Part shown: positions 1 to 9,130 of the stretch, piece after piece
Numbering within the stretch: position 1 is the first letter of the stretch
Layout of the letters: every line of letters starts with the position of its first letter
NCBI GenBank assembly: GCA_030592645.1
Contig: JAUVIR010000001.1
Location: 1-38,880, forward strand
Reading direction: 5' to 3'
Source: Candidatus Fermentibacterota bacterium
GTDB lineage: Bacteria; Fermentibacterota; Fermentibacteria; Fermentibacterales; JCC-6
Length of the DNA: 38,880 nucleotides
The notes under the pieces: model-generated
Seen by the model: only the letters and a program-made list of their open reading frames with translations
What the model was told of the DNA's origin: nothing
Database searches by the model: none
Translations under genes and position numbers: made by a program

Positions 1-1
1 A

Positions 2-949
2 GCTGTTCATGCGTCGCACTCGGCTGTATGCCTTAATCCATACGCAGCTTCCATTCTGAAGGGATCCTATCCGGATGGCGGAATTCTGACCATAGGCCAT
101 CCACTGAGCCCTCTTCCTGAACTGGAAGTGCTGTCCAAACCGTTTCCCCTTTCTTTCGGAATGATCGGAACCAATTATCACGGCAGGAATCTTGAGAAGA
201 TTGTAGAGGCGATTGAGCTTCTCAGAATCGATTATCCGGATGCCGGGCTTGTTCTGATAGGCGGAAATTACCCCGAAGAGCTGCCGCAATGGGCCATCAG
301 AACAGGCAGACTTGAAGAGCCCGAATATCAGAGCTGGATAAGAACGCTGGATTATGTTTTCGATGTCAGATATCCGACATGCGGCGAGACATCTGGCAGC
401 CTCTTTGAAGCGATGAGGGCAGGTATACCATCCATTGTAACAGCAACTGGGTCGTTCAATAACATCCCATCCGATGCGGTGATAAGGGTTCCACCTGACA
501 GTATCGTTCAGGGTGTCTGCGCTGCAGTCCGGCTGCTAGAGAGCAGGCCGGAATTAAGGAATGCACTCTGCAGGAACGGAGCCCGATACGCAACTGATAC
601 AGGCTCAATTGTGAGGCTCGAAGCGGACTGGAAAAGAGTTCTACAACTCGCGGGAAAGCGTTCTTCCGATTATCCCCCAGCGGATAATTCTCATTCGAGC
701 TCGCCGGCATGGCGCGAACCTCCAGATGGCTTCAAGAGGGATATCAACACCCGGCCGGTAAGCTGGAAATTCACCGGTAAGGCAGAGCTCGAAGGCCCGC
801 AGTCCTGTTCAGGAGCGATGGTAACGGCATGGGGAGAGGGTACTGCAGGAGGTGTAGAGCTTAAAAGTGAGCCGGAAGTTATTAACCTGGATGGCCGAAT
901 CGTACATTTCACCGGTAATGGATGGGTCTCGAATGTTATCTGGAAATAA
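2..949 (+). CDS. Glycosyltransferase, GT4-like, 5' end cut by window
   Basis: The frame is open from base 2, so the N-terminal acceptor-binding half lies outside the window; 315 residues are visible. The part seen is the GT-B nucleotide-sugar domain. A 'GRNLEKIVEAIELL' helix is followed by 'LVLIGG' and the donor-site segment 'GETSGSLFEAMRAGIPSIV', where the two Glu residues of the GT4 EX7E motif are visible. After about residue 220 comes a polar linker and a tail of about 70 residues rich in Gly, Trp and beta-formers that is not part of a normal GT4 enzyme. The next gene overlaps the end by 17 bases. The likely role is sugar transfer to a surface glycan at the cytoplasmic membrane; donor and acceptor are unknown. 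Confidence 0.8.
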   Translation, partial: AVHASHSAVCLNPYAASILKGSYPDGGILTIGHPLSPLPELEVLSKPFPLSFGMIGTNYHGRNLEKIVEAIELLRIDYPDAGLVLIGGNYPEELPQWAIRTGRLEEPEYQSWIRTLDYVFDVRYPTCGETSGSLFEAMRAGIPSIVTATGSFNNIPSDAVIRVPPDSIVQGVCAAVRLLESRPELRNALCRNGARYATDTGSIVRLEADWKRVLQLAGKRSSDYPPADNSHSSSPAWREPPDGFKRDINTRPVSWKFTGKAELEGPQSCSGAMVTAWGEGTAGGVELKSEPEVINLDGRIVHFTGNGWVSNVIWK

Positions 950-2102
950 CAACCTCAAAGATACTGAAGAGGGACACGCAGATATTCGTGTTCTTTTCGA
1001 TATCAGTATCGTTCCGCATGCAGTCGGGGGAGTATCCAGATACCTTTTATCGGTTGCGGGAGCCCTTCTGACAGTCGCTGATTCTCTTGGAATCGATTTT
1101 CACCCACTGGATGTTCCCGCGGCGCATCCCGGTGTCCCCGGACCTGAAATAGACTCTCTTCTCCTTGATACTCCTTTTTACCTGAAAATCCCTTTCTTCA
1201 GAAGACTACCCATTCGAAAAAGATGGGAAGAGAGATCGCGAAGCAGACGGCTTCGCAAAATCGCCGGAGGAAATGCGATATTTCATCACAGCGGCGTACA
1301 GCCAGAGTATCCACAGGGAAGCATATCAGTTATAACCGTGCACGATCTCTCAGCGCTTGAAAACCCTCAATGGCACAGGAATGAAACGGTTGCATTTGCC
1401 GAGAAGGAAGCCCGGCTGATAGAGGGCGGGTCTTCAGTCATGACCAGTTCGGAATGGACCAGGCGGCGGGTTATGGATTATTTTGCATTGCCTCCGGAAA
1501 GGGTATTTTCCGCGGGAGGAGCTGCGTGCAGCATATTCTCACCGGGGATACCCTCCTCCGAAGTAATGAAAGAGCTTGATCTCGAACCCGGGAGATATTT
1601 ACTTCATGTGGGAAACTTCGTACCAAGAAAGAATATTCCGTTCCTGCTGGATGTATACGGAAGATCAAGAGAAAAAGGTGTTGAAATCCCTCTTGTTCTC
1701 GTAGGAGCCGGTGGATGGGGGGATGTAGCGGTTGATGAGGGAGCGGGAGTGAGGGTACTGAAAAACCTTTCTGACAAAGCTTTAGTCGAATTGTACCGCG
1801 GAGCCAGAGCACTTCTTTATCCAAGCACCTTCGAGGGGCTTGGCCTTCCGGCTCTCGAAGCTTTCGCATGCGGTACTCCTGTCATATCAAGCAATGCAAC
1901 TGCACTTGCAGATACAGTTGGGAAAGACGGCATTCAGCTTGACCCGGATGCTCATCAGGCATGGGTCGGGGAGATCACCGCGCTGGAGGAACCGCAGAGG
2001 GTTGATGAACTCAGAATAATGTCTTCAGCAGCCGTGAGGAAGGACTGGAACGATATAGCGAGGGGCATCTGCGGTTTCTACAGGAGAATATCACGATCAT
2101 GA
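933..2102 (+). CDS. Glycosyltransferase family 4 (GT4)
   Basis: A full GT-B enzyme of 389 residues with this start. The N-terminal domain begins 'VLFDISIVPHAVGGVSRYL', with the Gly-rich acceptor loop, and 'VITVHDLSALENPQWH' resembles mannosyltransferase-type GT4 proteins. The C-terminal domain has 'YLLHVGNFVPRKNIPFLL' and the donor motif 'PSTFEGLGLPALEAFACGTP', with both EX7E glutamates. The start is uncertain: ATG 933 has a weak GGG-type ribosome site 6 bases upstream, ATG 918 and GTG 867 are alternatives, and the conserved region begins well after all of them. It overlaps the previous gene, and its stop overlaps the next start as ATGA, so the genes are translationally coupled. Confidence 0.85.
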   Translation: MLSGNNNLKDTEEGHADIRVLFDISIVPHAVGGVSRYLLSVAGALLTVADSLGIDFHPLDVPAAHPGVPGPEIDSLLLDTPFYLKIPFFRRLPIRKRWEERSRSRRLRKIAGGNAIFHHSGVQPEYPQGSISVITVHDLSALENPQWHRNETVAFAEKEARLIEGGSSVMTSSEWTRRRVMDYFALPPERVFSAGGAACSIFSPGIPSSEVMKELDLEPGRYLLHVGNFVPRKNIPFLLDVYGRSREKGVEIPLVLVGAGGWGDVAVDEGAGVRVLKNLSDKALVELYRGARALLYPSTFEGLGLPALEAFACGTPVISSNATALADTVGKDGIQLDPDAHQAWVGEITALEEPQRVDELRIMSSAAVRKDWNDIARGICGFYRRISRS

Positions 2103-3343
2103 AAATACTGCATCTTGTCCATAGATCCTGGCCTTATCATGGAGGCGCGGAACGCTACGTTCTCGAACATGCGCTTGCAGGAAAAAGATGGGGGCATGAG
2201 TCAGTTATCTGCACAACAGACGCATGGGATATGTCCTGGCTGGTTTCGCGATCCGGACTGCATATTCAGAGAAAGATGGATATCTGGAATGGTATTGAAA
2301 TAGTCAGGTTTCCTGTCCTTCATCCTCCTGTGCAGAATGTATTCCGAGCTGTGCTGAGGCGGATAAGTAAATGCGGTCCCGATAGATACTATTACCCTAA
2401 TCCATTTATACCTTCACTTCACCGCTGGCTTTCAATCGACAGAGGATTCGATTTCGTGCATGCCAACGCTATGCCTTTCATGCTTTACGAAGGACGGCGA
2501 TACAGTGAAAAATTTGGAAAGGGCCTTGTTTCAGTGCCTCATGCCAACGTTGGCGAGAAATACAGAAGGGTAAAGGCGCTGCACTATTTCAGCGGCTGCC
2601 AGAAGAGGATTCTGCGAAACAGTTCTTTTGTCGCAGCGCAGAGCCAGTTCGAGAAAGGGCTGTACACCGAGATGGGAATACCCGAAGAGAGGATTCATAT
2701 CTCGGGCAGCGGGATAGACCCTTCAGAATTCGCAGGCGGCAGCGGAGAGAGGGGATTGAAACGGCTCGGAGTGAAGGGACCTGTTATTCTAAGCCTTACA
2801 GCCCACTCACTGGACAGAGGAACAGCGCATATCATTGAGGCGTGCAGGATTCTTCTGAAGAAAGGCCGGGATTTTACCCTGGTTCTTGCCGGTCCCGTTC
2901 TTCAGGACGTTGAAGATTACATCGATTCTGATAAGAAACTCTCGGAGGAGTTTGGTGATAAGCTCGTTTTAACGGGGTATGTAAGCAGAGAAGATAGAAT
3001 AGATCTTCTTTCAGCAGCGGATATTGTCCTTCTTCCTTCGAGGCTGGACTGTTTTGGTATCGTGGTTTTAGAAGCGTGGGTATCAGGAAAACCGATCATA
3101 GGGTGCTGGTCTGGAGCGATGCCCGATATCATCAGCGACGGCAGGAACGGATTCCTTGTATCATGGGGTGATATTGCCACACTTACGAACAGGATAGAGA
3201 TACTGCTGGATAACAGAGCACTTGGACTCGGAATGGGCGAAAACGGCCGGAAGAACGTACTTGAAAGATGGACCTGGGAAAAAGTTACCGACAGATTCTA
3301 CAGACGTCTTTCACAATGCTGCCCGGAAGCGAGCAGTCCATGA
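2099..3343 (+). CDS. Glycosyltransferase family 4 (GT4)
   Basis: A 414-residue GT-B enzyme. 'ILHLVHRSWPYHGGAERYV' is the usual GT4 N-terminus with the Gly-Gly acceptor loop. The C-terminal half contains 'VILSLTAHSLDRGTAHII' and 'LPSRLDCFGIVVLEAWVSGKP', in which the first residue of the EX7E motif is Asp rather than Glu, a tolerated but notable change. The start ATG overlaps the previous stop as ATGA and the stop overlaps the next start the same way, fixing both ends well. The likely role is addition of one sugar to a lipid-linked or surface glycan; the substrate cannot be read from the sequence. Confidence 0.88.
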   Translation: MKILHLVHRSWPYHGGAERYVLEHALAGKRWGHESVICTTDAWDMSWLVSRSGLHIQRKMDIWNGIEIVRFPVLHPPVQNVFRAVLRRISKCGPDRYYYPNPFIPSLHRWLSIDRGFDFVHANAMPFMLYEGRRYSEKFGKGLVSVPHANVGEKYRRVKALHYFSGCQKRILRNSSFVAAQSQFEKGLYTEMGIPEERIHISGSGIDPSEFAGGSGERGLKRLGVKGPVILSLTAHSLDRGTAHIIEACRILLKKGRDFTLVLAGPVLQDVEDYIDSDKKLSEEFGDKLVLTGYVSREDRIDLLSAADIVLLPSRLDCFGIVVLEAWVSGKPIIGCWSGAMPDIISDGRNGFLVSWGDIATLTNRIEILLDNRALGLGMGENGRKNVLERWTWEKVTDRFYRRLSQCCPEASSP

Positions 3344-4587
3344 AGAAAATCACTGCTGTTGTGGTTACATGGAATTCATCAGGATTGATTCCGGATCTCA
3401 CAAAAACGATCAACGGTATTGAATCGCTCTGCAATATCGTGATATCCGATAACGCTTCGGATGATTCCACGGTTGAGCTCGCATCGAAAATGCTTCCCGA
3501 TGCTGAAATACTAAGAAATGAGATGAACGGCGGCTTCGGGTACGGGAACAACAGGGCCATTTCGATCTGCAATACGGAGTACGTTCTGTTTCTCAATTCC
3601 GATGCTTCAATTACTGCATCATCACTGGAGAAGCTTGTCAGTGCCCTTGAGAATAACCCGGGAGCTGCAGGGGTGCAGCCCCTTGTCAGGCTCTGGGGAT
3701 GGCCGCTTATCACACTTAGTGCCGGAGCGGCCATGACCGAGTACGCGAGGGGCTACGACTTCGATTTCATGCATTTCCAGCCTTCACCTATCAGTTCAAC
3801 GGTAGGGGTACCATGCATAACTGCGGCATTATCTCTATTTAGAACGGATGCGCTCCAAAAAGCAGGTGGATTTGATGAGAACATCTTCATGTATTACGAA
3901 GATGTGGATCTATGCCTGCGGCTGCGGGGGATGGGGTATTCATTTCTGCTGGAACCCGGGGCTGCTGGCATGCACAGAATGGGCGCCTCAAGCAGCAGAA
4001 GGCTTGCGGAAAAGTGGGAACTGGAGTCGTCCGCATATTTAACAAGAAAGTTTCTTGGCGGCACAGGCTGCAGTCTACCCGATTACTGGAAAAGAACGGA
4101 GTTGAGAACAAGGATATCCTGCATGCTGAAGGGAAAACCATGGCTATGGAGGCTTGCCGTACTTCGCAGTGCCCGGAAAATGGAAACAGCATCTTCAGCA
4201 CTACCCGATGAGATCCTTATGAACCTGCTTGCGCCAAGGCCCCTTAGAATGCCTCATGCAAGGCCGCATAACACCTCTATCGGGCCATTTTCCCGGAGTA
4301 ATGTTATCGAGGGCCCCGGATGGAGGGGCACGAGAACTGACAGCTGCGGTTTCGGCTGTATGGAGGTGCCCCGGAATGAGGGAACACTTACATTGCAGAT
4401 TCGATCATGCAATATTCCCGGATCAGTTGCCTTGTGGTCTGGAAACGGTGCTGGATCAAGGGTATTCCTGAATGCTGGACAGAAACGTGAAATGACCGTT
4501 GCGGTCCCGCACGGTGTTAGAAAACTTTATCTGGTTCCTGACAGGAGTGAACAGATAATTGAGCTTGCAAATGTCACATACACTTAA
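3340..4587 (+). CDS. Glycosyltransferase family 2, rhamnosyltransferase-like, with C-terminal extension
   Basis: A GT-A enzyme of 415 residues. 'ITAVVVTWNSSGLI' opens the Rossmann-like fold, 'VISDNASDDST' and 'NGGFGYGNN' bind nucleotide, 'FLNSDAS' holds the metal-binding Asp, and 'GGFDENIFMYYEDVDLC' is the ED-x-D acceptor/catalytic region typical of WcaA/RfbF-type enzymes. The core ends near residue 270. The remaining 140 residues are a basic helical stretch followed by a beta-rich tail of about 100 residues with no GT2 counterpart. ATG 3340 was chosen because it overlaps the upstream stop as ATGA, although the frame is open further upstream. Confidence 0.88.
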   Translation: MKKITAVVVTWNSSGLIPDLTKTINGIESLCNIVISDNASDDSTVELASKMLPDAEILRNEMNGGFGYGNNRAISICNTEYVLFLNSDASITASSLEKLVSALENNPGAAGVQPLVRLWGWPLITLSAGAAMTEYARGYDFDFMHFQPSPISSTVGVPCITAALSLFRTDALQKAGGFDENIFMYYEDVDLCLRLRGMGYSFLLEPGAAGMHRMGASSSRRLAEKWELESSAYLTRKFLGGTGCSLPDYWKRTELRTRISCMLKGKPWLWRLAVLRSARKMETASSALPDEILMNLLAPRPLRMPHARPHNTSIGPFSRSNVIEGPGWRGTRTDSCGFGCMEVPRNEGTLTLQIRSCNIPGSVALWSGNGAGSRVFLNAGQKREMTVAVPHGVRKLYLVPDRSEQIIELANVTYT

Positions 4588-5350
4588 AACCAGGCTGTTA
4601 TTCGCGTTATCAGCTTCTCTAGCTGTACTTATACTGCGTGGATTTTCGTTCTTCACACTGGCTGTGTGTCTCTATGCAGCCGGAACAGCCCTGATAAAAG
4701 GACCTCTTCCCATTACTGTTTCAGCGATCATTCTTGGAGGTCTTTCATTACTTATCGCTGTCGGAAGCGGGGGACCTGCGCTGATCATGATCGGCGCTCT
4801 GCTTGCAGTTGTACTGTCCGAATCTCCCGCCTCAAGGTACCTGTTCTGCATTTGCGCGGCGGCTATTCTGATAGAAGGCTCAATTGTGGGGTTACTTCCC
4901 ATTATAGCGGCTCTGTTCATCGCTTCGCCCGTTAACAGGGATAAGTGGAGAACAGTTATCCTCGCAGGAGGGGTTCTTCTAATGCTGATAATCACCGGCA
5001 TACCCTCAGCGCGGGAGAATCGTTTTCTTGTACTGCAGGAAGCTCTTTACCCGGAGGCTGTTGTTTGGCACCTGCCGGCAGAACTGAATCTGGGAATGCC
5101 TGAATTGATACTGAAAGCTCCGGGAAAAGAAGCTGTGAGTTTGAGGCTGGAAGTTTCGGCGGGGGGAGTAAGGGATAACGATCCTGTGGGCTATGTAACT
5201 TCCGCCCTGAGAAGAGTTCCTGTTTATCCTGGAGAGAATACACTGATAATTGAAGACCCTGAATTCCCGGTATCGATTCGGATATGCCGCTCATGGAAAC
5301 TCTTTTCACATCCCGTTATCCATTTCTATTCAGCGGAGGCCGCGATTTGA
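4571..5350 (+). CDS. Multi-pass membrane protein of unknown function
   Basis: About 259 residues, not recognised. The first 150 residues are five or six hydrophobic segments separated by very short loops (for example 'LLFALSASLAVLILRGF' and 'VILAGGVLLMLIITGI'). The last 110 residues are soluble and beta-rich, and by the topology of the preceding helix may face the periplasm. Its position between the glycosyltransferases and the large GT-C-like membrane protein, with overlaps at both ends, suggests a role in the same glycan pathway, perhaps as partner of the downstream protein. ATG 4571 overlaps the upstream stop; a TTG at 4559 is less likely. Confidence 0.7.
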   Translation: MSHTLKTRLLFALSASLAVLILRGFSFFTLAVCLYAAGTALIKGPLPITVSAIILGGLSLLIAVGSGGPALIMIGALLAVVLSESPASRYLFCICAAAILIEGSIVGLLPIIAALFIASPVNRDKWRTVILAGGVLLMLIITGIPSARENRFLVLQEALYPEAVVWHLPAELNLGMPELILKAPGKEAVSLRLEVSAGGVRDNDPVGYVTSALRRVPVYPGENTLIIEDPEFPVSIRICRSWKLFSHPVIHFYSAEAAI

Positions 5351-7422
5351 TAAACCTCAGAAGGTTATTTGAAGGCAGATCAGGGATGATATTCCATGCC
5401 CTTTCTTCAATACTGGTTTTCTTCATCTGGCGTATTACCGGAATGCCTTCTCCGGGGGTACTGGGAAGGCTCATACCTTTATCCTGGCTGATAACGGCAT
5501 CAGTATACGGGAAAGGTGGAATCCCAGGGTTATCCAGATACCTTATCGCGGCTTTCATACTCTTCTCACTTTTCTGGACTCTGGATCCGGGGTTTGAGTT
5601 TATCGCAGCCGCGTTCGGACTTATGGGGATATTCCCCGGTCTTCTTGCTTTGTCTTCCAGAAAATTCGGGATACAGCTGGCGCTCCTGCCGCTTATTCCC
5701 ATTATTCTGCTTCTGGTTCCATTTACCGGCGATGAACCCCACTTCGCTTCAATAACCGAGCGTCTGATCACTTCAGGAACCGGCAGGTTCAATGAATTTT
5801 CAAGCCAGATGGGTGATCCCGGTGGAGGCATCACACATCATCAGAGCTTCTATCCGGCACTATTGATACCGGGATATCCGTTTTCTGTACCGGGTATCAG
5901 AGGAATGAATCTTCTGTACGCTATGGCGGCGCTGGTATTTATGTCAAAACTGTTCAGGGATTCAGGTTATAAGAACTGGAAGCAACTCACAGTATTCGGA
6001 TTTCTGCTCATACCCGGTTCCAGTATTCTTGGGCTTGTATATCCGGGGTGGCTGGCACTTGCTGTTTTCCTCGGTGGCGTTTACTCATACATCCGATCGA
6101 AAAACACAGCCTGGATAATAGCCGCAGCAATGGCGCTCGTGCTTATTAAATTTCGTTTCATCGGCCTGTCAATCGGTCTTCTTGCCGCACTCCTGATAGA
6201 ATCAAAAGGAAGGAAAAGAGTATTCCTTTCAGTTGCCTTCGTATGCATTGCAGCAGGGGGTTTGCTCTTTGACTTATTGATACTTAACGGAAGGATATTC
6301 TGGGTCAGATACGGAAATCTGGCGTTTATTAAAGTAATAATTCTCCAGCCGCTCTATAGAACACCGGAAGTCCTCATAGCTGCCGGATCTTCACTTATCG
6401 ATATTGAAAGCGGTCTGCTCCCGAAAGCGCCATGGGTACTTGCGGGATTAGCTGGATTGCATATGCTGAAAAGCTCTAACAGGAAGATGTTCTTATGGCT
6501 CGGCCTGCCCGCCCTCTGCTATTTCCTCATTCTTGTTTTCTGGAACCCTAACGAGTGGAGCGGTATGCCCACACCAACCGGAAGGATGCTTCTACCGCTC
6601 CTTCCAGTTCTTCTTGCATCACTCGGGCTCATTATGAAGAGAAAAGGTGTGCGAATACTGGTCTGGGTCTCTCTGGGTATATCGGCTCTCCTGTTCACAC
6701 ATCCTTTTCTGCGGTTCAATACAGCCGATGGTTCCGATTCGCTGGTGGGAAGAGTATTCGGATATTTTGGTAACTTAGGTGAATTTCTGCCCAGCGCTGT
6801 AAGACTCGATATTGCAGTATTCGCCGGGTTTATGATACTTGCCGGAATCATTATTGTGCTCTTTAGAGTTAGAAGCAGATACACGCAATACACTATCGCT
6901 TCAGCCTTCCTCCTGATCTGCGTTTTCGGAGGGCTGGAGAGGAATTCATATGAAGCCGAGGACATCCAGCCCGAATATCGTAACTATTGTACTATTTACC
7001 CCGATGAATCGGATCTTGAATTAAGGAAGTTCTGGTTTTTTTCAAGAGAGAAAATGCTGAGGCTTTCCCAGAAGGATGACGCAGTTATTCTGCCCATTCC
7101 CCAGAATGCTGGAGATTCTCTGGAACTGACAGTAATCTACCGTTCTTTATCCTCCGGAGCAGAGTCAGGTATAGAGGTTTCATCTGGAGAGTGGTGTGAT
7201 TCTGTATATGTAACATCCGAAGTTATGGAAACTCCCGGATGGGTTCGTATCATGAGGAATACCGATCTTCCTTTAATGCCGGAGAATCTGCAGAATATTC
7301 GATCTGATTTTATTATTCCATTAGCAGATTGCGGGGACAGCATCCGTATAACGGCACTCGGACTGGACGGCAGGCATGGAAGGTTTCAGGGAATCTATCT
7401 TGACAGGATACTTGTAAGGTAA
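5347..7422 (+). CDS. Polytopic membrane protein, probable GT-C glycosyltransferase
   Basis: 691 residues with many transmembrane helices. The first large loop carries 'GDEPHF' at residues 128-133, an acidic pair placed like the catalytic Asp/Glu of GT39/ArnT-type GT-C enzymes, followed by 'THHQSFYP', resembling the His-Pro stretch of that family. After the last helix, about 150 residues form a soluble beta-rich domain, presumably periplasmic. TTG 5347 is preferred as start: GGAGG lies 7 bases upstream and the TTG overlaps the previous stop as TTGA, whereas ATG 5284 sits deep in the upstream gene. It likely transfers sugar from a polyprenyl donor at the outer face of the membrane; assignment is by topology and motif only. 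Confidence 0.7.
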   Translation: MINLRRLFEGRSGMIFHALSSILVFFIWRITGMPSPGVLGRLIPLSWLITASVYGKGGIPGLSRYLIAAFILFSLFWTLDPGFEFIAAAFGLMGIFPGLLALSSRKFGIQLALLPLIPIILLLVPFTGDEPHFASITERLITSGTGRFNEFSSQMGDPGGGITHHQSFYPALLIPGYPFSVPGIRGMNLLYAMAALVFMSKLFRDSGYKNWKQLTVFGFLLIPGSSILGLVYPGWLALAVFLGGVYSYIRSKNTAWIIAAAMALVLIKFRFIGLSIGLLAALLIESKGRKRVFLSVAFVCIAAGGLLFDLLILNGRIFWVRYGNLAFIKVIILQPLYRTPEVLIAAGSSLIDIESGLLPKAPWVLAGLAGLHMLKSSNRKMFLWLGLPALCYFLILVFWNPNEWSGMPTPTGRMLLPLLPVLLASLGLIMKRKGVRILVWVSLGISALLFTHPFLRFNTADGSDSLVGRVFGYFGNLGEFLPSAVRLDIAVFAGFMILAGIIIVLFRVRSRYTQYTIASAFLLICVFGGLERNSYEAEDIQPEYRNYCTIYPDESDLELRKFWFFSREKMLRLSQKDDAVILPIPQNAGDSLELTVIYRSLSSGAESGIEVSSGEWCDSVYVTSEVMETPGWVRIMRNTDLPLMPENLQNIRSDFIIPLADCGDSIRITALGLDGRHGRFQGIYLDRILVR

Positions 7423-7445
7423 ATAATTACCATAAAGGAGATCCA

Positions 7446-9116
7446 TTGTCAAAGAAATTCATCATAGGTGTAGAACTACTGACGGGACTTGTAATCGGAG
7501 CTGCCGCTGCAGCTGTTGCAGTTTCCTTCATAATCGTATTTCTTGTGGACAGGGACCAGGCAGCGCAATCCGGTTACATGGCTACAGCAACAGCTTATGC
7601 GATAAGCAATTCCATAAATGTTTCCAATACTCTGGACAGTTTTGAAAGCATCACTGAACCGATAATCCAGACAGGAGGCATAGAAGCCGCAGTAATACTT
7701 GATTCTTCCGGTGAGATGATAGCAGGTGTCGGGATATCCTCCCCAGAAGAGATGCCTGTTCCGGCACAGACAAGTAACTGGTATTTCGTACAGCAGCCCC
7801 GAACTGACTTCCTAATCGGGGTCAAACCCGGCAAGTCCTCGATTTCCACGATATACAGGACACTCATAATAGGGCTTGCAGCACTTACCGCTGCCATGGC
7901 AGTACTGGCATTTTTTACACCCCGATACCTTACCCGGACCCTGATTCACCCTTTGAGGGGGATACTGTTTGAAGCTGATCGTTTCAGCAGCGGGAGCGGA
8001 GCCGATCCGGAAGCTGCCGGTGCCTCTTTCCACCGACTTGTGGAGCTTCTTCACGAAAGGGAGCAGCAGCTGAACGAACTGAGAGAAAAGGCTGAACAGA
8101 GGGCGGACAGAGTGGAAGAAAGATCAGGCGCGATTCTATCGGTACTGGGGTCGGCAGTATTAGCAATTGATGGAAACGGTAACCTTTCACTCTTCAACAA
8201 GCAGTCTGAAGAACTGTTTGATCTCAGTGATGATGATATCATGAAGGAATTTCCGTGGGAGAGAACCACTGTTGCGCTTAAGCTTAAACCCCTTCTTCTT
8301 TCAATGAGCAGGAAGGGGAACACATCTTCCGAGTTTCAGGTCAGGGATAAAAATGCGAGAACTGATAGAATGTACAGTATCGAAATATCCCGATCAAGAG
8401 ATGATGATATAGCTCTGCTTGTCACTGATGTAACCAGAATAAGTGAACTGGAAAAGAAGATTGCCGATGAGACAGCTATGGCGGACATCGGGGCAGCGTC
8501 TGCCGGGATATCCCACGAAATGGGAAACACACTATGTGCTTTGTCCGGGTTTGTAGATCTTCTTGCCAGAGGACATTCGGATGAAAGAACTCTGAATATT
8601 CTATCCGAGGTGAAAAGGGAAGTCGATTCAGCGCAGGAGAGGATAAGTTCCCTCGGACACTTTGCCAGATCCCCCGAACCGGTTTCCGCAAATCTGAGCA
8701 GGGATGATATTTACTCCGTCTGCAGGGAAGCCTGCAGACTGGACAGTGATAGATGCTCCGTTAACATCTCGCTGAATGAAATCTCAATTAAAGCGGACAG
8801 AAGACTCCTGAGATCCTGCATCTGCAATATCGTTAAGAATGCTATCGAAGCTGATCAATCCTCAGAAATAGAGATATCAATTAAGAGGAACGATGATGAC
8901 CTCATTATTTCAGTTGCGGATACTGGACCGGGTCTTTCACTCGACAGTGAGGAGATCTTCAGGCCTTTTCGAACAACTAAGAACAGAAGCAGCGGAAATA
9001 TGGGACTCGGTCTTTCCGTCAGCAGGAGAATAATAAAGTCAATGGGCGGAGAACTCCTGGGTGAGAACAGAGAAGAAGGAGGAGCCCTCTTCACTATTCT
9101 GTTCCCGATTCAGTGA
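7446..9116 (+). CDS. Membrane sensor histidine kinase (HAMP-PAS-HisKA-HATPase)
   Basis: 556 residues from a TTG with AAAGGAG ending 5 bases upstream. Order: transmembrane helix (about 8-34), periplasmic sensor of about 100 residues, second helix (about 139-161), HAMP-like and coiled-coil region, PAS domain starting near 'ILSVLGSAVLAIDGNGN', then the phosphoacceptor helix with 'GISHEMGNTL' (His357) and an ATPase domain with N box 'NIVKNAIEA', G1 'DTGPGLS' and G2 'NMGLGLSVSRRI'. The H box reads HEMGN instead of the usual HE(I/L)xNPL. It is followed at once by an NtrC-type regulator, its likely phosphorylation partner. The signal is unknown; placement after glycan genes suggests envelope control, which is inference. 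Confidence 0.92.
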   Translation: MSKKFIIGVELLTGLVIGAAAAAVAVSFIIVFLVDRDQAAQSGYMATATAYAISNSINVSNTLDSFESITEPIIQTGGIEAAVILDSSGEMIAGVGISSPEEMPVPAQTSNWYFVQQPRTDFLIGVKPGKSSISTIYRTLIIGLAALTAAMAVLAFFTPRYLTRTLIHPLRGILFEADRFSSGSGADPEAAGASFHRLVELLHEREQQLNELREKAEQRADRVEERSGAILSVLGSAVLAIDGNGNLSLFNKQSEELFDLSDDDIMKEFPWERTTVALKLKPLLLSMSRKGNTSSEFQVRDKNARTDRMYSIEISRSRDDDIALLVTDVTRISELEKKIADETAMADIGAASAGISHEMGNTLCALSGFVDLLARGHSDERTLNILSEVKREVDSAQERISSLGHFARSPEPVSANLSRDDIYSVCREACRLDSDRCSVNISLNEISIKADRRLLRSCICNIVKNAIEADQSSEIEISIKRNDDDLIISVADTGPGLSLDSEEIFRPFRTTKNRSSGNMGLGLSVSRRIIKSMGGELLGENREEGGALFTILFPIQ

Positions 9117-9121
9117 ATATC

Positions 9122-9130
9122 AGGAGGTGA
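9122..9130 (+). promoter_or_regulatory. Shine-Dalgarno site deciding the start of the response regulator
   Basis: AGGAGGTGA is a near-perfect anti-16S match. The only in-frame standard start near it, GTG 9127, lies inside this sequence and so cannot use it. The in-frame codon at ideal distance is ATC 9136, 5 bases after the motif. An out-of-frame ATG at 9131 would make only an 8-codon peptide ending at 9157. Confidence 0.6.
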
